Source of the DNA: Clostridia bacterium
Lineage (GTDB): Bacteria; Bacillota_A; Clostridia; Oscillospirales; CAG-272
DNA: 11,098 nucleotides
Assembly (NCBI GenBank): GCA_017959485.1
Contig: JAGDAM010000041.1
Span: 1 to 11,098 of the forward strand
Reading direction: 5' to 3'
In this document: positions 1-7,210 of the stretch, one piece after another
Position numbering within the stretch: position 1 is the stretch's first letter
Layout: each line of letters begins with the position of its first letter
Program-made: the position numbers and the translations under genes
The notes under the pieces: model-generated
What the model saw: the letters and a program-made list of their open reading frames with translations, nothing else
The model's database searches: none
What the model was told of the DNA's origin: nothing

Positions 1-75
1 ATTCATTTTTTCTAATGAATTGTCGCTTCGCGACGTGACTCGGCTTCGCCGTGAATTGCCGCCGAGCGGCGCGAT
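1..75. repeat. Cluster of four to five tiny inverted repeats
   Basis: Consecutive short stem-loops are visible: ATTCATT at 1-7 with AATGAAT at 14-20; GTCGC at 22-26 with GCGAC at 30-34 around a TTC loop; CGGC/GCCG around TTC near 42-52; and GCCGC/GCGGC near 59-71. Linkers of the type GTGA(A/C)T recur between them. Serial GC-rich mini-hairpins joined by GTGAATT-like linkers are a familiar style of interspersed repeat in Clostridia. No function is evident. The block begins at the window edge, so its full extent is unknown. Confidence 0.6.
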
Positions 76-124
76 TTCTCGAGTCTGCAAGCGCAGCCGC
101 TCCGTTATGACGTAATCGGCTTCC

Positions 125-158
125 CCTCATCCGTCGCCCGTTCGGGCGACGGATGAGG
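125..158. repeat. Near-perfect palindrome (16-bp arms)
   Basis: The arms at 125-140 and 143-158 are exact reverse complements (CCTCATCCGTCGCCCG and its complement) separated by only TT. The right arm runs into CGACGGATGAGGCG (147-160), which recurs exactly at 262-275, so this element and the next belong to one repeat family. No open reading frame or T-tract accompanies it, so it is better read as a REP/MITE-like palindromic repeat than as a terminator. Confidence 0.75.
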
Positions 159-229
159 CGCCGCAACCTGAGTGCAGTACGCTCAATTGTTAGTCAGTGG
201 CACTTTCCAATCGATTACCGCTGACCAAG

Positions 230-275
230 CCTTCCCCGGCTGGGGAAGGTGTCGGCGAAGCCGACGGATGAGGCG
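230..275. repeat. Double-hairpin interspersed repeat
   Basis: Two adjacent hairpins are seen: CCTTCCCC (230-237) with GGGGAAGG (242-249) around GGCT, then GTCGGC (251-256) with GCCGAC (260-265) around GAA. The tail CGACGGATGAGGCG (262-275) is identical to 147-160. The pattern of a CCTTCCCC...GGGGAAGG hairpin, then a variable GC hairpin, then GGATGAGG is a recurrent interspersed repeat in Clostridia genomes (from general knowledge, not searched here). Confidence 0.7.
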
Positions 276-319
276 CGACATATGAGAGAAGCCGAAGAAA
301 AATAACCGCTCCCAATCGC

Positions 320-2263
320 TCACGCCGTGAAACCCGCCTTTGCTTTCTTCCTCATCAGCTTCTCGCTGAATTCGCTCTCCGAGCTTGCCGCGCGGAAATC
401 CGCCGCGGTCAGCTCAAGAGTTCCGGAATCCGACAGAGAGGCGCGGAGAGCGCACTTGGACCAGGTGCGCTCGAACAGATTCCGCACGAATCTCGCGTTG
501 GCAAACTCCTTCGATTCGACGTAATCTTCCGAAAGTCCGTCAAAGAAACGCTTCGCCTCTTCGGCGTATCCCTCGGCGTAGGAGAAGCTCTTGCGCGACA
601 TCATCATGAAAATCTCGTACAGCTGTTCTCTCGTGTAGTTCGGGAACTCGATCACGTAGGGCATCCGGCTCCGGAGGCCGGCGTTGCCCTTCATCAGCGT
701 CTCCATCTCCTCGGTGTATCCGGCCATGATGACCAGCATATCGTCCCGGTGGTTCTCCATTTCGGAGATGAGCGTCGTCAGCACCTCGCGTCCGTAGTCG
801 GTCTTCGATTCTTCGTTATCGTAAAGGGCGTACGCCTCGTCGATGAACAGTACCGAACCGTACGCGTCACGGCAGATCGCGGCCGTCTTGACCGCAGTCT
901 GCCCGACGTATTCGGCGCAGAGCGACCGGGCGCTGTATTCGAAGAATCCGCCCTTGCGAAGGATTCCCTCCTCACGGAAAATTCTGCCGATGATCCTCGC
1001 GACCGTCGTCTTTCCCGTGCCCGGATGACCGATAAACCGCATATGGATGCAGGGACGGTCGAGCTTTTCGTTTATCATCGAAAGCTTCACCTGAGCGACA
1101 ATCTCGCGTACCCGTGCCGCAATCTTCTCCATTCCGATAAGCTCTCCGAGTTCGTCGTAGCCCGATTTTTCCTTTTTAACGAGTGCGAAACCGGGAGACA
1201 GATCGCGGTCGGTCAGGACCCTCGCGTCGGTTTTTTCGCCCCGGGCGGCTGCTTCCGAGTCGATCTTTGCCTTGTAAAGCACCATTTCGCCGGCGATCTT
1301 TTCGACAGTCCTGAAGCCGTAGAACCTTCCGTCGGTCTTTTCCTTCGCCACGCGGGCAAGGAAGGGCTCGACGACCGATTCGTCGGGAGTGATTCCGAAC
1401 CCGTAAAGCCGCTCCCAGAGCGTATCAACGAGCACGCTGTCGTGCAGCGGCGGTATCTCGACGACTCTGGTCAAGGCGACGTCGCCGAGAATATCGGCAA
1501 TCGTTTCGACCGATTTTTTCTCAAGGAACGGAACCCGGAAAATGAAGACCGCGCGGTCCTGAAAGCGGTGCAGGCGTCCTACAAGATCCCGCAGGGCCGC
1601 CTCCTTCCCTTCACCGAGGAAGAAGGATACGTCGAGTCCGACCGCACCGCAGTCGTCGGCGAAGCCCTCTTCGAGTTTCCCTATGAAATCGTCCGCGCTT
1701 GTCATGCCGCCCTCGGACTCTTTTCCGAGTTTGAATTCGCAGTATTTATTCCGCTGCGTGCCGTCGTTGTCGTAAACTCCTGCGCGGCAGAGGAAATCGC
1801 TGAAGGAACTGACGAGCGAGGTGAATCCGTTTCCGGGATCTATAGCGAAAAGATAATTCTGCAGCCGCAGCGCGCCGAGAGAACCGTTCTTCTTCAGCAC
1901 CGGGAGAGACGAATAAAGCTCAGCCGCCGTTTTCTGATAGCTTTCGACCCCGAAAAAGTTCGAAACGAGATCCTTGATCATAGTCCCGGCGTCGTCTTCC
2001 GAAAAAGGCACAGTGATAAAGCGGAGCCGCCCCGACTGCCCGGGGAACACCTCGTCAAAAGACGAGCGGATTATCTCCTCGCACTCGCCCGGGGTCTTCG
2101 CGCAAATCTTCACGACCGAATAGGTGAATCGCCGGGTCAGCAGTTCCGCCCGGCACCGCGAAGCGATTCTGTCGAAAACCTTTCGGTCGGAGTCTCCGTG
2201 TCCGCTGAGATTTTCAAGCGCGAAATCGCCGTCGGCGGCATATCTTGTAATGAATTCAGCCAT
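320..2263 (-). CDS. CbxX/CfxQ (SpoVK-like) AAA+ ATPase with degenerate N-terminal module
   Basis: This encodes a 647-residue cytoplasmic AAA+ ATPase. The C-terminal half is a complete CbxX/CfxQ-type module: Walker A GHPGTGKTT at about 412-420, Walker B VLFIDEA at 471-477, sensor 1 in MLVIMAGY at 509-516, an arginine-finger segment GLRSRM at 529-534, and a sensor-2-like NARFVRN at 589-595. The family includes the Rubisco activase CbbX, the sporulation protein SpoVK and EccA of type VII secretion; all remodel protein partners using ATP. The first ~350 residues have no Walker A but contain segments (VFIFRVPFLEKKSVETIADIL, then a helical lid-like stretch) reminiscent of a decayed AAA fold. SpoVK and CbbX are about half this length, so the N-terminal module is an addition. 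The ATG at 2263 is chosen because AGAGAGG lies six bases upstream; a TTG at 2281 would overlap the preceding stop but has no ribosome binding site. It is the last gene of a three-gene operon. Its partner is unknown. Confidence 0.9.
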   Translation of the reverse strand: MAEFITRYAADGDFALENLSGHGDSDRKVFDRIASRCRAELLTRRFTYSVVKICAKTPGECEEIIRSSFDEVFPGQSGRLRFITVPFSEDDAGTMIKDLVSNFFGVESYQKTAAELYSSLPVLKKNGSLGALRLQNYLFAIDPGNGFTSLVSSFSDFLCRAGVYDNDGTQRNKYCEFKLGKESEGGMTSADDFIGKLEEGFADDCGAVGLDVSFFLGEGKEAALRDLVGRLHRFQDRAVFIFRVPFLEKKSVETIADILGDVALTRVVEIPPLHDSVLVDTLWERLYGFGITPDESVVEPFLARVAKEKTDGRFYGFRTVEKIAGEMVLYKAKIDSEAAARGEKTDARVLTDRDLSPGFALVKKEKSGYDELGELIGMEKIAARVREIVAQVKLSMINEKLDRPCIHMRFIGHPGTGKTTVARIIGRIFREEGILRKGGFFEYSARSLCAEYVGQTAVKTAAICRDAYGSVLFIDEAYALYDNEESKTDYGREVLTTLISEMENHRDDMLVIMAGYTEEMETLMKGNAGLRSRMPYVIEFPNYTREQLYEIFMMMSRKSFSYAEGYAEEAKRFFDGLSEDYVESKEFANARFVRNLFERTWSKCALRASLSDSGTLELTAADFRAASSESEFSEKLMRKKAKAGFTA

Positions 2264-2277
2264 GCGAATCCTCTCTT

Positions 2278-2955
2278 TCAAACCGCGGCGCGGGGGTTCC
2301 GCACGAGCACGGCTTTTCCGCTTCTCAGGAGTTCGAGATAGTCGCCAACCGTCTCAATCCGCTTTTCAGACAGCACCGCCGCGCCTCCCACGTCGCATTC
2401 GCGGTGGGCGTCGGACCCGGCGCTCATCAGCAGACCGTGCTTCAGCGCGAGCGCCCGGACGTCACCGTCGAAGTTCTCGTGCCTCGGGCTGGAGTTGATC
2501 ACTTCAAATCCGTCGGCTATCTCCGGGTGCGGCGTGTTCTTTCCGTCGCGCAGCGGATGCGCCTGTATGACGGTCACGCCGTGAGCCGTCGCGTGCTCGC
2601 GAAATTCCTCAAGCGTAATATCGAATATATCCGGACGGAGTTTGAGAAAGTCGACGTCGGCCCGGTACAGCAGCCAGTGATTCCCGCAGAGACTCAGCTC
2701 CGCCGAGAAAAGGATGACCATACCGTACTTCTCTCCTTCCCGTTTCGCTTTGAGATACGACTCGTACATGAGATCGACCTTCTCTTCGAAGGTCATCGCG
2801 TCTCCGAGTTTCCCGAAATGCTTTTTCGAAAAGTGATCGCTGATAAAAACGGTGTCGTATCCGGCTTCGTGATACAGCCGGATCATCTCCTCAGGGTAAA
2901 GCCGCGAGCAGGAGCTCACCGGCAGCGTATGAACGTGCGTTTCTGTCCTGTACAA
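2278..2955 (-). CDS. PHP-domain metal-dependent phosphoesterase
   Basis: This encodes a 225-residue cytoplasmic protein of the PHP (polymerase and histidinol phosphatase) superfamily. The metal-ligand set appears intact: H7-x-H9 in THVHT, D40-H41 in ISDHF, E86 in SAELS, H133 in QAHPL, and D182/H184 in GSDAH. Members use two or three metal ions to hydrolyse phosphoesters; the single-domain subgroup includes the 3',5'-nucleotide phosphatase / RNA exonuclease TrpH (YciV), and similar short PHP proteins are common in Clostridia with unassigned substrates. The start is TTG: it is the only start codon next to a good ribosome binding site (AAAAAGGGG eight bases upstream), and in-frame stops lie just upstream. 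It is 18 bp downstream of the lipoprotein gene and 14 bp before the AAA+ start, so the three are co-transcribed. The family call is firm; the substrate cannot be read from sequence. Confidence 0.9.
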   Translation of the reverse strand: MYRTETHVHTLPVSSCSRLYPEEMIRLYHEAGYDTVFISDHFSKKHFGKLGDAMTFEEKVDLMYESYLKAKREGEKYGMVILFSAELSLCGNHWLLYRADVDFLKLRPDIFDITLEEFREHATAHGVTVIQAHPLRDGKNTPHPEIADGFEVINSSPRHENFDGDVRALALKHGLLMSAGSDAHRECDVGGAAVLSEKRIETVGDYLELLRSGKAVLVRNPRAAV

Positions 2956-2973
2956 ATTAATTGCCCCTTTTTA

Positions 2974-3927
2974 TCAGTCGTCCCCGGTTAACCGCGTAAC
3001 GCCCACGGGGATCTCGACGTGCTTCTCGCCGTTGACCGTCGGCGTCGATTCTATCAGTTTTATAAGCCGGCTGTCGAGCCCGGTTTCGCCCTCTCCGGCA
3101 TAGATCATAATGCTCGAACCGTTGCACAGAACGACCGCCGTGCCGGGCTCGGCTTCGGGAGCGTCGTCGGCGAATCCCGCACCGTACCCGAAAACGATAT
3201 ACCGTGAATTCGGTGACGTAACGGTATCCCTGTAGGCCTCGTATACGTAGTTGGTTCTGACCAGCGAATACCCGAACCGTTTTTCAAACTCCCTCGCGAA
3301 ATATAAGGAATAGGGGGTTGCAATGTCTTTGACGCTTGAAAATTTGTACTGCCTGATATCAACGCCGTTGAGGTAAACCGTCGTAACTTCCACAATATGC
3401 CTGACAAGGTCCCCCTCGGCAAGATCCTTTTTCAGTACCGGAATCATCGCGATAAAAGACTTCAGCGCCGACTTCAGCGCGTCGTCGCATCCGCCCCATA
3501 TGACAAACGACCCGTTCCGATAGGCCACGACGTAATCCTTCTCCCCGAGTTCGTCACGGAGAGATACCGACTCTTCTCTGTCCGTATCTCCGATTATTAT
3601 CTCGTGTTCGCGTCTCTCGCTGAGCGAAAAATCATACTCGGGTGAAGATCCGGAGACCTCCTCCACTGCGCTTCTCAACCGTGCAAACAGATTGACGGAC
3701 TGACCGAACTCGTCGTATTCCTGAGGCAGACCCGACCTCGGAGTTATGATAACGTAGCCGGTCCAGTCGAAGGCGCCTTGAGCGTCGTCCGTCGGATCCG
3801 TCTGTCCGTCACGTCCGTCCCGGCGCCCGCACGAAGCAATACCCGACGCGAGCGTCAGCACGAACGCGGCCGCGAGAAAACACGAGGCGGCTTTTTTTAT
3901 TCTAATCATCGTTCCGTTTTGTCTCAT
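2974..3927 (-). CDS. Secreted lipoprotein with duplicated alpha/beta domain
   Basis: This is a 317-residue predicted lipoprotein. A positive N-terminus (IRIKK) and a hydrophobic stretch lead to the lipobox IASC, with the acylated cysteine at residue 33, followed by an Asp/Gly-rich linker. The mature part seems to contain two related halves. About 58-165 has EHEIIIGD, DYVVAYRNGSFVIWGG, then a helix. About 192-295 has SRYIVFGYG, AVVLCNGSSIMIYAG, then a helix. The pattern (I-I-I-G, then a V..NGS.VI strand, then a GG turn and helix) resembles the non-catalytic N-terminal domain that precedes catalytic domains in GH20 and GH67 glycosidases, but no catalytic barrel follows. The start at 3927 is set by GGAGGG seven bases upstream and by the promoter; a longer frame to 3978 would begin at or before the -35 box. 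It is the first gene of the operon with the PHP and AAA+ genes. The gene ends in tandem stops (TGA TAA). A glycan-binding or sensing role is conjecture. Confidence 0.8.
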   Translation of the reverse strand: MRQNGTMIRIKKAASCFLAAAFVLTLASGIASCGRRDGRDGQTDPTDDAQGAFDWTGYVIITPRSGLPQEYDEFGQSVNLFARLRSAVEEVSGSSPEYDFSLSERREHEIIIGDTDREESVSLRDELGEKDYVVAYRNGSFVIWGGCDDALKSALKSFIAMIPVLKKDLAEGDLVRHIVEVTTVYLNGVDIRQYKFSSVKDIATPYSLYFAREFEKRFGYSLVRTNYVYEAYRDTVTSPNSRYIVFGYGAGFADDAPEAEPGTAVVLCNGSSIMIYAGEGETGLDSRLIKLIESTPTVNGEKHVEIPVGVTRLTGDD

Positions 3928-3949
3928 ATGTTTTCCCTCCGTCGGGGTT

Positions 3950-3978
3950 ATTATAACATCAGAGCGCAACTTTGTCAA
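3950..3978 (-). promoter_or_regulatory. Consensus sigma-A promoter of the lipoprotein-PHP-AAA+ operon
   Basis: On the minus strand TTGACA (3978-3973) and TATAAT (3955-3950) are both perfect matches, with exactly 17 bp between them. Transcription would begin near 3943, leaving a leader of only about 16 nt in which the ribosome binding site (3940-3935) starts almost at the 5' end. A promoter this strong without a visible activator site suggests high or repressor-controlled expression. Confidence 0.9.
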
Positions 3979-3979
3979 G

Positions 3980-3993
3980 CGGATGAATATCCG
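3980..3993. promoter_or_regulatory. Candidate operator between divergent promoters
   Basis: An inverted repeat CGGAT-N4-ATCCG sits immediately upstream of the leftward -35 box and about 34 bp from the rightward -35 box. It is the clearest dyad in the region between the two divergent promoters and could be a transcription-factor site acting on either unit. The arms are only 5 bp, so a chance origin is possible. Confidence 0.3.
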
Positions 3994-4026
3994 TATAATA
4001 TAAGAGTTATTGATTGAATCTTTCGG

Positions 4027-4055
4027 TTGACACCGCCCCGATAATGATGTATACT
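4027..4055 (+). promoter_or_regulatory. Sigma-A promoter of the alpha-mannosidase unit
   Basis: TTGACA (4027-4032) and TATACT (4050-4055) are separated by 17 bp, one base short of consensus overall. The predicted transcription start near 4062 lies downstream of an ATG at 4058, so that ATG cannot be used and translation must begin at 4085. The leader is about 22 nt and carries GGAGG at 4072-4076. Confidence 0.88.
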
Positions 4056-4084
4056 AAATGCAATACCTCACGGAGGCGCGGAAC

Positions 4085-7000
4085 ATGGAAAGCATGCACA
4101 GACAGGTCAAGGCAATGATTGCCGAACTTGACAAATCGGTAGTCCGGGAAGAAATTCCTCTTTCCGGAATGGAATATCAAAACTGCGGCTACAAAACGGG
4201 GAACGAGCCGCCCGCGAAGGGGTTTCAGCCCTTCGAAAACGGCGGCGTCTGGGGAACCGGGAACGACTCGCACGCCTGGTTCCGGGTGACTGTCGAGCTG
4301 CCCGAAAGCATGCTGGGAGACCCGACCGCCGCGCTCCGGGTCACCACCGACAAAAAGGGCTGGGACGCTACCAATCCCCAGTTTCTCTGCTATATCAACG
4401 GCGTCATGCGCCAGGGGCTCGACACCAATCACAGGGAGGTCGTTTTGAACCTTCCGGGCGAGAACGCCGCGGTTTTCGACGTGCTGCTCTACGCGTATAC
4501 CGGCCCGCGCGTCCCGTCGACGACGCTCTCGCTCTCGCTCGTCGCTAAAAATTCCGACGTTGAAAAGTTCAGATTCGATCTGTCGGTCCCCTTCGCGGCG
4601 CTCGAATGCACCGAGAAGAATACACGCGCGTATATGGAGACGCTGACGCTGCTCAGCCGCGCACTTCTTAAGGTCGATTTTCTCGACCCGCGCGGAGAGA
4701 GCTTTTTCGAATCGGTCAGAGAGGCGGACGCCTGGCTGTGCGATAATCTTTACGCGGCGTCACGCGGCAACGGAACCTCGGTCACCTGCATCGGGCACAC
4801 TCATATCGACGTCGCCTGGCTCTGGACTATCCGTCAGACCCGGGAAAAGGCGCAGCGCTCCTTCGCGACGGTCATAGAACTTATGAAGCGCTATCCCGAA
4901 TACCGGTTCATGTCGTCGCAGGCCTATCTTTACAAGGCGGTAAAGGAGGAGGCGCCGGCTCTCTACGAAGAGATCAAAAAGGCGGTCGCCGAAGGCAGAT
5001 GGGAGGTCGAGGGAGCGATGTGGCTCGAGGCAGACTGCAATCTGCCGTCGGGCGAATCGCTCGTGCGCCAGATCCTATACGGCAAACGCTTCTTTAAGGA
5101 GGAGTTCGGGGTCGACTCGCGCGTGCTCTGGCTGCCCGACGTCTTCGGCTATTCGGCGGCGCTTCCTCAGATACTTAAAAAAACCGGCGTCGACTGGTTC
5201 GTGACGTCGAAGATCAGCTGGAACGATATGAACGTTATGCCCTACGACGTCTTCAACTGGCGCGGAATCGACGGGACCGCCGTCCCGACGTATTTCCTGA
5301 CTGCTCAGAAGAAGGGACGCGGGACCGACTTCCAGCGGTTCACGACCTACGTGGCGAACACCGATCCCGAGATGATCGCCGGATCCTACAACCGGTTCCA
5401 GCAGAAGGAACTGACCGACGAAACGATGGTCACCTTCGGATTCGGCGACGGAGGCGGCGGTCCGACCCGCGAGATGCTCGAGATCGCGCGGCGCGAAAAG
5501 GACGGACTGCCCGGACAGCCGCGCGCCGTAATGGATTTCGCGGGGAACATGCTCTCGCGCCTGTACGAAAAGATAAAGAACAACCCGCGGCTGCCCGAGT
5601 GGCGCGGGGAACTCTATCTCGAGTTCCACCGCGGAACCTACACGTCAACCGCGAAGAATAAAAAGAACAACCGCCGCGCCGAGTTCGGACTCGCCGGGGC
5701 GGAGTGGCTGTCGTCCTGCGCGTCGGTCCTGATCGGAGAAGAATTCCCGTCTGACGAACTGCACGGGGCGTGGGAGACGCTCCTGACCGACCAGTTCCAC
5801 GACATAATCCCCGGCTCCTCGATCCGCGAAGTGTACGAAGACACCGACCGCGATTACGCCGCGATATCCGACACTGTCGGAAAGATAACGGAGAAAAAGC
5901 TCGCCGCCCTCTCGTCGGCGGTAGGCACAAAGAAAAAATATCTGATTTTCAATCCTAATTCATTCACCGGCAGCGGACTCGTAAGCGCCGGAGGCAGAAC
6001 TTACGCCGTGTCCGGAGTCCCGCCCAAGGGGTATCTGGCGGTCGATCTCGCAGACGCTCCGTGCGGCGTGACCGCGGAAGCGACCGACGGAGGATTCCGC
6101 TTCGAAACCTCCCGCTGGATTGCCTCCTTCGACGGTGACGCGCGGCTCGTTTCTCTTTACGACAGGGAAAACCGGCGCGAAGTCATATCCGCGGGAGAAT
6201 TCGCGAACGAATTGCGTATATACGAGGACTATCCCGACAAATACGACGCCTGGGAGGTCACCGAGTACAGCGGATACAAATATATCACACTCGGAGCCCC
6301 GGAGGAGACGAGGATAGTTTCCGACGGTGCGAGAACGGGGCTTTATTCGCTCCGGCGGCACGGAGACAGCGTGATCGGGCAGACGGTCTGGTTCTCCGAC
6401 GCGACGCCCAGGATCGATTTCGAGACCCGCCTCGACTGGCACGGGAAGCACCGCATCCTCCGGACCGCCTTCCCGGTCGCGATAAACGCTGACCGCGCCG
6501 CGTTCGAGATTCAGTTCGGCTATACCGAGCGCCCGACTCACTTCAACACCTCCTGGGACAGGATGAAATTCGAGACCTGCGGACACAAGTTCGCGGATCT
6601 TTCCGAAGGAGATTACGGAGTCGCTCTGCTCAACGACTGCAAATACGGTTACAACGTCCACGGACACACGCTGATGCTGACCCTGCTCCGCTGCCCCGCC
6701 TATCCGAACGAGGTGGCCGACGAGGGCGTGCATGAGTTCACCTATTCCCTTTTCCCGCACGCCGGAGGGCTGGCGGGCTCGGGAACGGTGCGCGAGGCGT
6801 ATCTGCTCAACAATCCCATGACTGTCGTCGAAAGACCCGCCGGTTCCGCTGGAACGCTTCCCGAAAGCTGGTCCTTCGTGACGGTTGACGAACCGCACGT
6901 GATCGCGGACACGGTAAAACTCGGCGAAGACGGAGACGGGACCGTTATCCGCTTCTACGAGAGCGAGAACCGCCGCTGCCGCACCGGTGTGACGCTCGGA

Positions 7001-7141
7001 TTCGAGGCCGGGTTCGTCGAGCTGTGCGACCTGCTCGAACGCCCGCTCGGAGAGCTGCCCTTTGAAACCTCCGGAGGCAGGACCCGCTTCGGCCTCGACG
7101 TAAAGCCGTTTGAGATTATCACCGTAAAAATAAAACCGTAA
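4085..7141 (+). CDS. GH38 alpha-mannosidase, cytoplasmic
   Basis: This encodes a 1018-residue retaining alpha-mannosidase of glycoside hydrolase family 38. An N-terminal beta domain (about 1-170) precedes the catalytic barrel. Zinc ligands are expected at H240 and D242 of HTHIDVAW and H572 of QFHDIIPGSS; the nucleophile is D352 in WLPDVFGYS, and the family motif GFGDGGGGPT lies at about 452-461. A helical middle domain and a long C-terminal beta-sandwich complete the usual layout. The N-terminal domain and the length (about 1000 residues) fit the cytosolic MAN2C1/Ams1-like branch, which trims free oligomannosides. There is no signal peptide, so substrate must be imported. The start at 4085 follows GGAGG by eight bases; the upstream in-frame ATG at 4058 precedes the predicted transcript. 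It is the first gene of a rightward unit with the 745-residue protein. The linkage preference (alpha-1,2/1,3/1,6) cannot be judged. Confidence 0.96.
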   Translation: MESMHRQVKAMIAELDKSVVREEIPLSGMEYQNCGYKTGNEPPAKGFQPFENGGVWGTGNDSHAWFRVTVELPESMLGDPTAALRVTTDKKGWDATNPQFLCYINGVMRQGLDTNHREVVLNLPGENAAVFDVLLYAYTGPRVPSTTLSLSLVAKNSDVEKFRFDLSVPFAALECTEKNTRAYMETLTLLSRALLKVDFLDPRGESFFESVREADAWLCDNLYAASRGNGTSVTCIGHTHIDVAWLWTIRQTREKAQRSFATVIELMKRYPEYRFMSSQAYLYKAVKEEAPALYEEIKKAVAEGRWEVEGAMWLEADCNLPSGESLVRQILYGKRFFKEEFGVDSRVLWLPDVFGYSAALPQILKKTGVDWFVTSKISWNDMNVMPYDVFNWRGIDGTAVPTYFLTAQKKGRGTDFQRFTTYVANTDPEMIAGSYNRFQQKELTDETMVTFGFGDGGGGPTREMLEIARREKDGLPGQPRAVMDFAGNMLSRLYEKIKNNPRLPEWRGELYLEFHRGTYTSTAKNKKNNRRAEFGLAGAEWLSSCASVLIGEEFPSDELHGAWETLLTDQFHDIIPGSSIREVYEDTDRDYAAISDTVGKITEKKLAALSSAVGTKKKYLIFNPNSFTGSGLVSAGGRTYAVSGVPPKGYLAVDLADAPCGVTAEATDGGFRFETSRWIASFDGDARLVSLYDRENRREVISAGEFANELRIYEDYPDKYDAWEVTEYSGYKYITLGAPEETRIVSDGARTGLYSLRRHGDSVIGQTVWFSDATPRIDFETRLDWHGKHRILRTAFPVAINADRAAFEIQFGYTERPTHFNTSWDRMKFETCGHKFADLSEGDYGVALLNDCKYGYNVHGHTLMLTLLRCPAYPNEVADEGVHEFTYSLFPHAGGLAGSGTVREAYLLNNPMTVVERPAGSAGTLPESWSFVTVDEPHVIADTVKLGEDGDGTVIRFYESENRRCRTGVTLGFEAGFVELCDLLERPLGELPFETSGGRTRFGLDVKPFEIITVKIKP

Positions 7142-7158
7142 TATCCCGCAAGACTGAG

Positions 7159-7190
7159 GGGGCTGTAAAAACCGCTGTTTTTACAGCCCC
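7159..7190 (+). terminator. Intercistronic stem-loop, possible attenuating terminator
   Basis: A perfect 14-bp stem (GGGGCTGTAAAAAC, 7159-7172, paired with 7177-7190) closes on the tetraloop CGCT. It lies 17 bp after the mannosidase stop and ends 20 bp before the next start codon. The five Ts sit inside the 3' arm and no T-tract follows on either strand, so it is not a canonical intrinsic terminator. No promoter is seen before the next gene, so the hairpin probably lets some transcription through, or protects the upstream message from 3' decay and sets the ratio of the two products. Confidence 0.6.
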
Positions 7191-7210
7191 GAAAACGAGG
7201 TAACGATATT

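Larger units (their letters stand above)
1..319. other. Noncoding region rich in small palindromes
   Basis: No credible gene is visible in this stretch; every reading frame is short and lacks a ribosome binding site. It holds a series of short inverted repeats (listed separately) plus unremarkable linker sequence at about 159-229 and 276-319. It lies downstream of the leftward AAA+ gene, so a terminator for that operon would be expected here. The hairpins at 230-249 and 251-265 could serve, but none is followed on the minus strand by a clear T-tract; the nearest T-run (around 299-303) has no hairpin in front of it. The density of palindromes suggests an insertion site for interspersed repeats rather than a regulatory region. 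Confidence 0.7.

Noticed and set aside
1..275. CRISPR array
   Set aside because: The repeats are unequal palindromes with no regular repeat-spacer period and no cas genes nearby.
749..2341. 530-codon open frame on the plus strand opposite the AAA+ gene
   Set aside because: The opposite strand encodes a complete AAA+ motif set, the plus-strand translation has no recognisable domain, and long antisense frames are expected in GC-rich DNA with biased codons.
3928..3978. Longer lipoprotein start at 3978
   Set aside because: It lies at the -35 box, upstream of the predicted transcription start, and would add residues before the signal peptide; 3927 has the ribosome binding site.
4058..4084. Upstream ATG for the GH38 gene
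   Set aside because: It precedes the predicted transcription start and lacks a ribosome binding site; GGAGG at 4072-4076 fits the ATG at 4085.
5960..6898. 312-codon open frame antisense to the GH38 gene (also 5075-5629)
   Set aside because: Shadows of the alpha-mannosidase coding frame; low-complexity Arg/Val/Glu-rich translation and no promoter on that strand.
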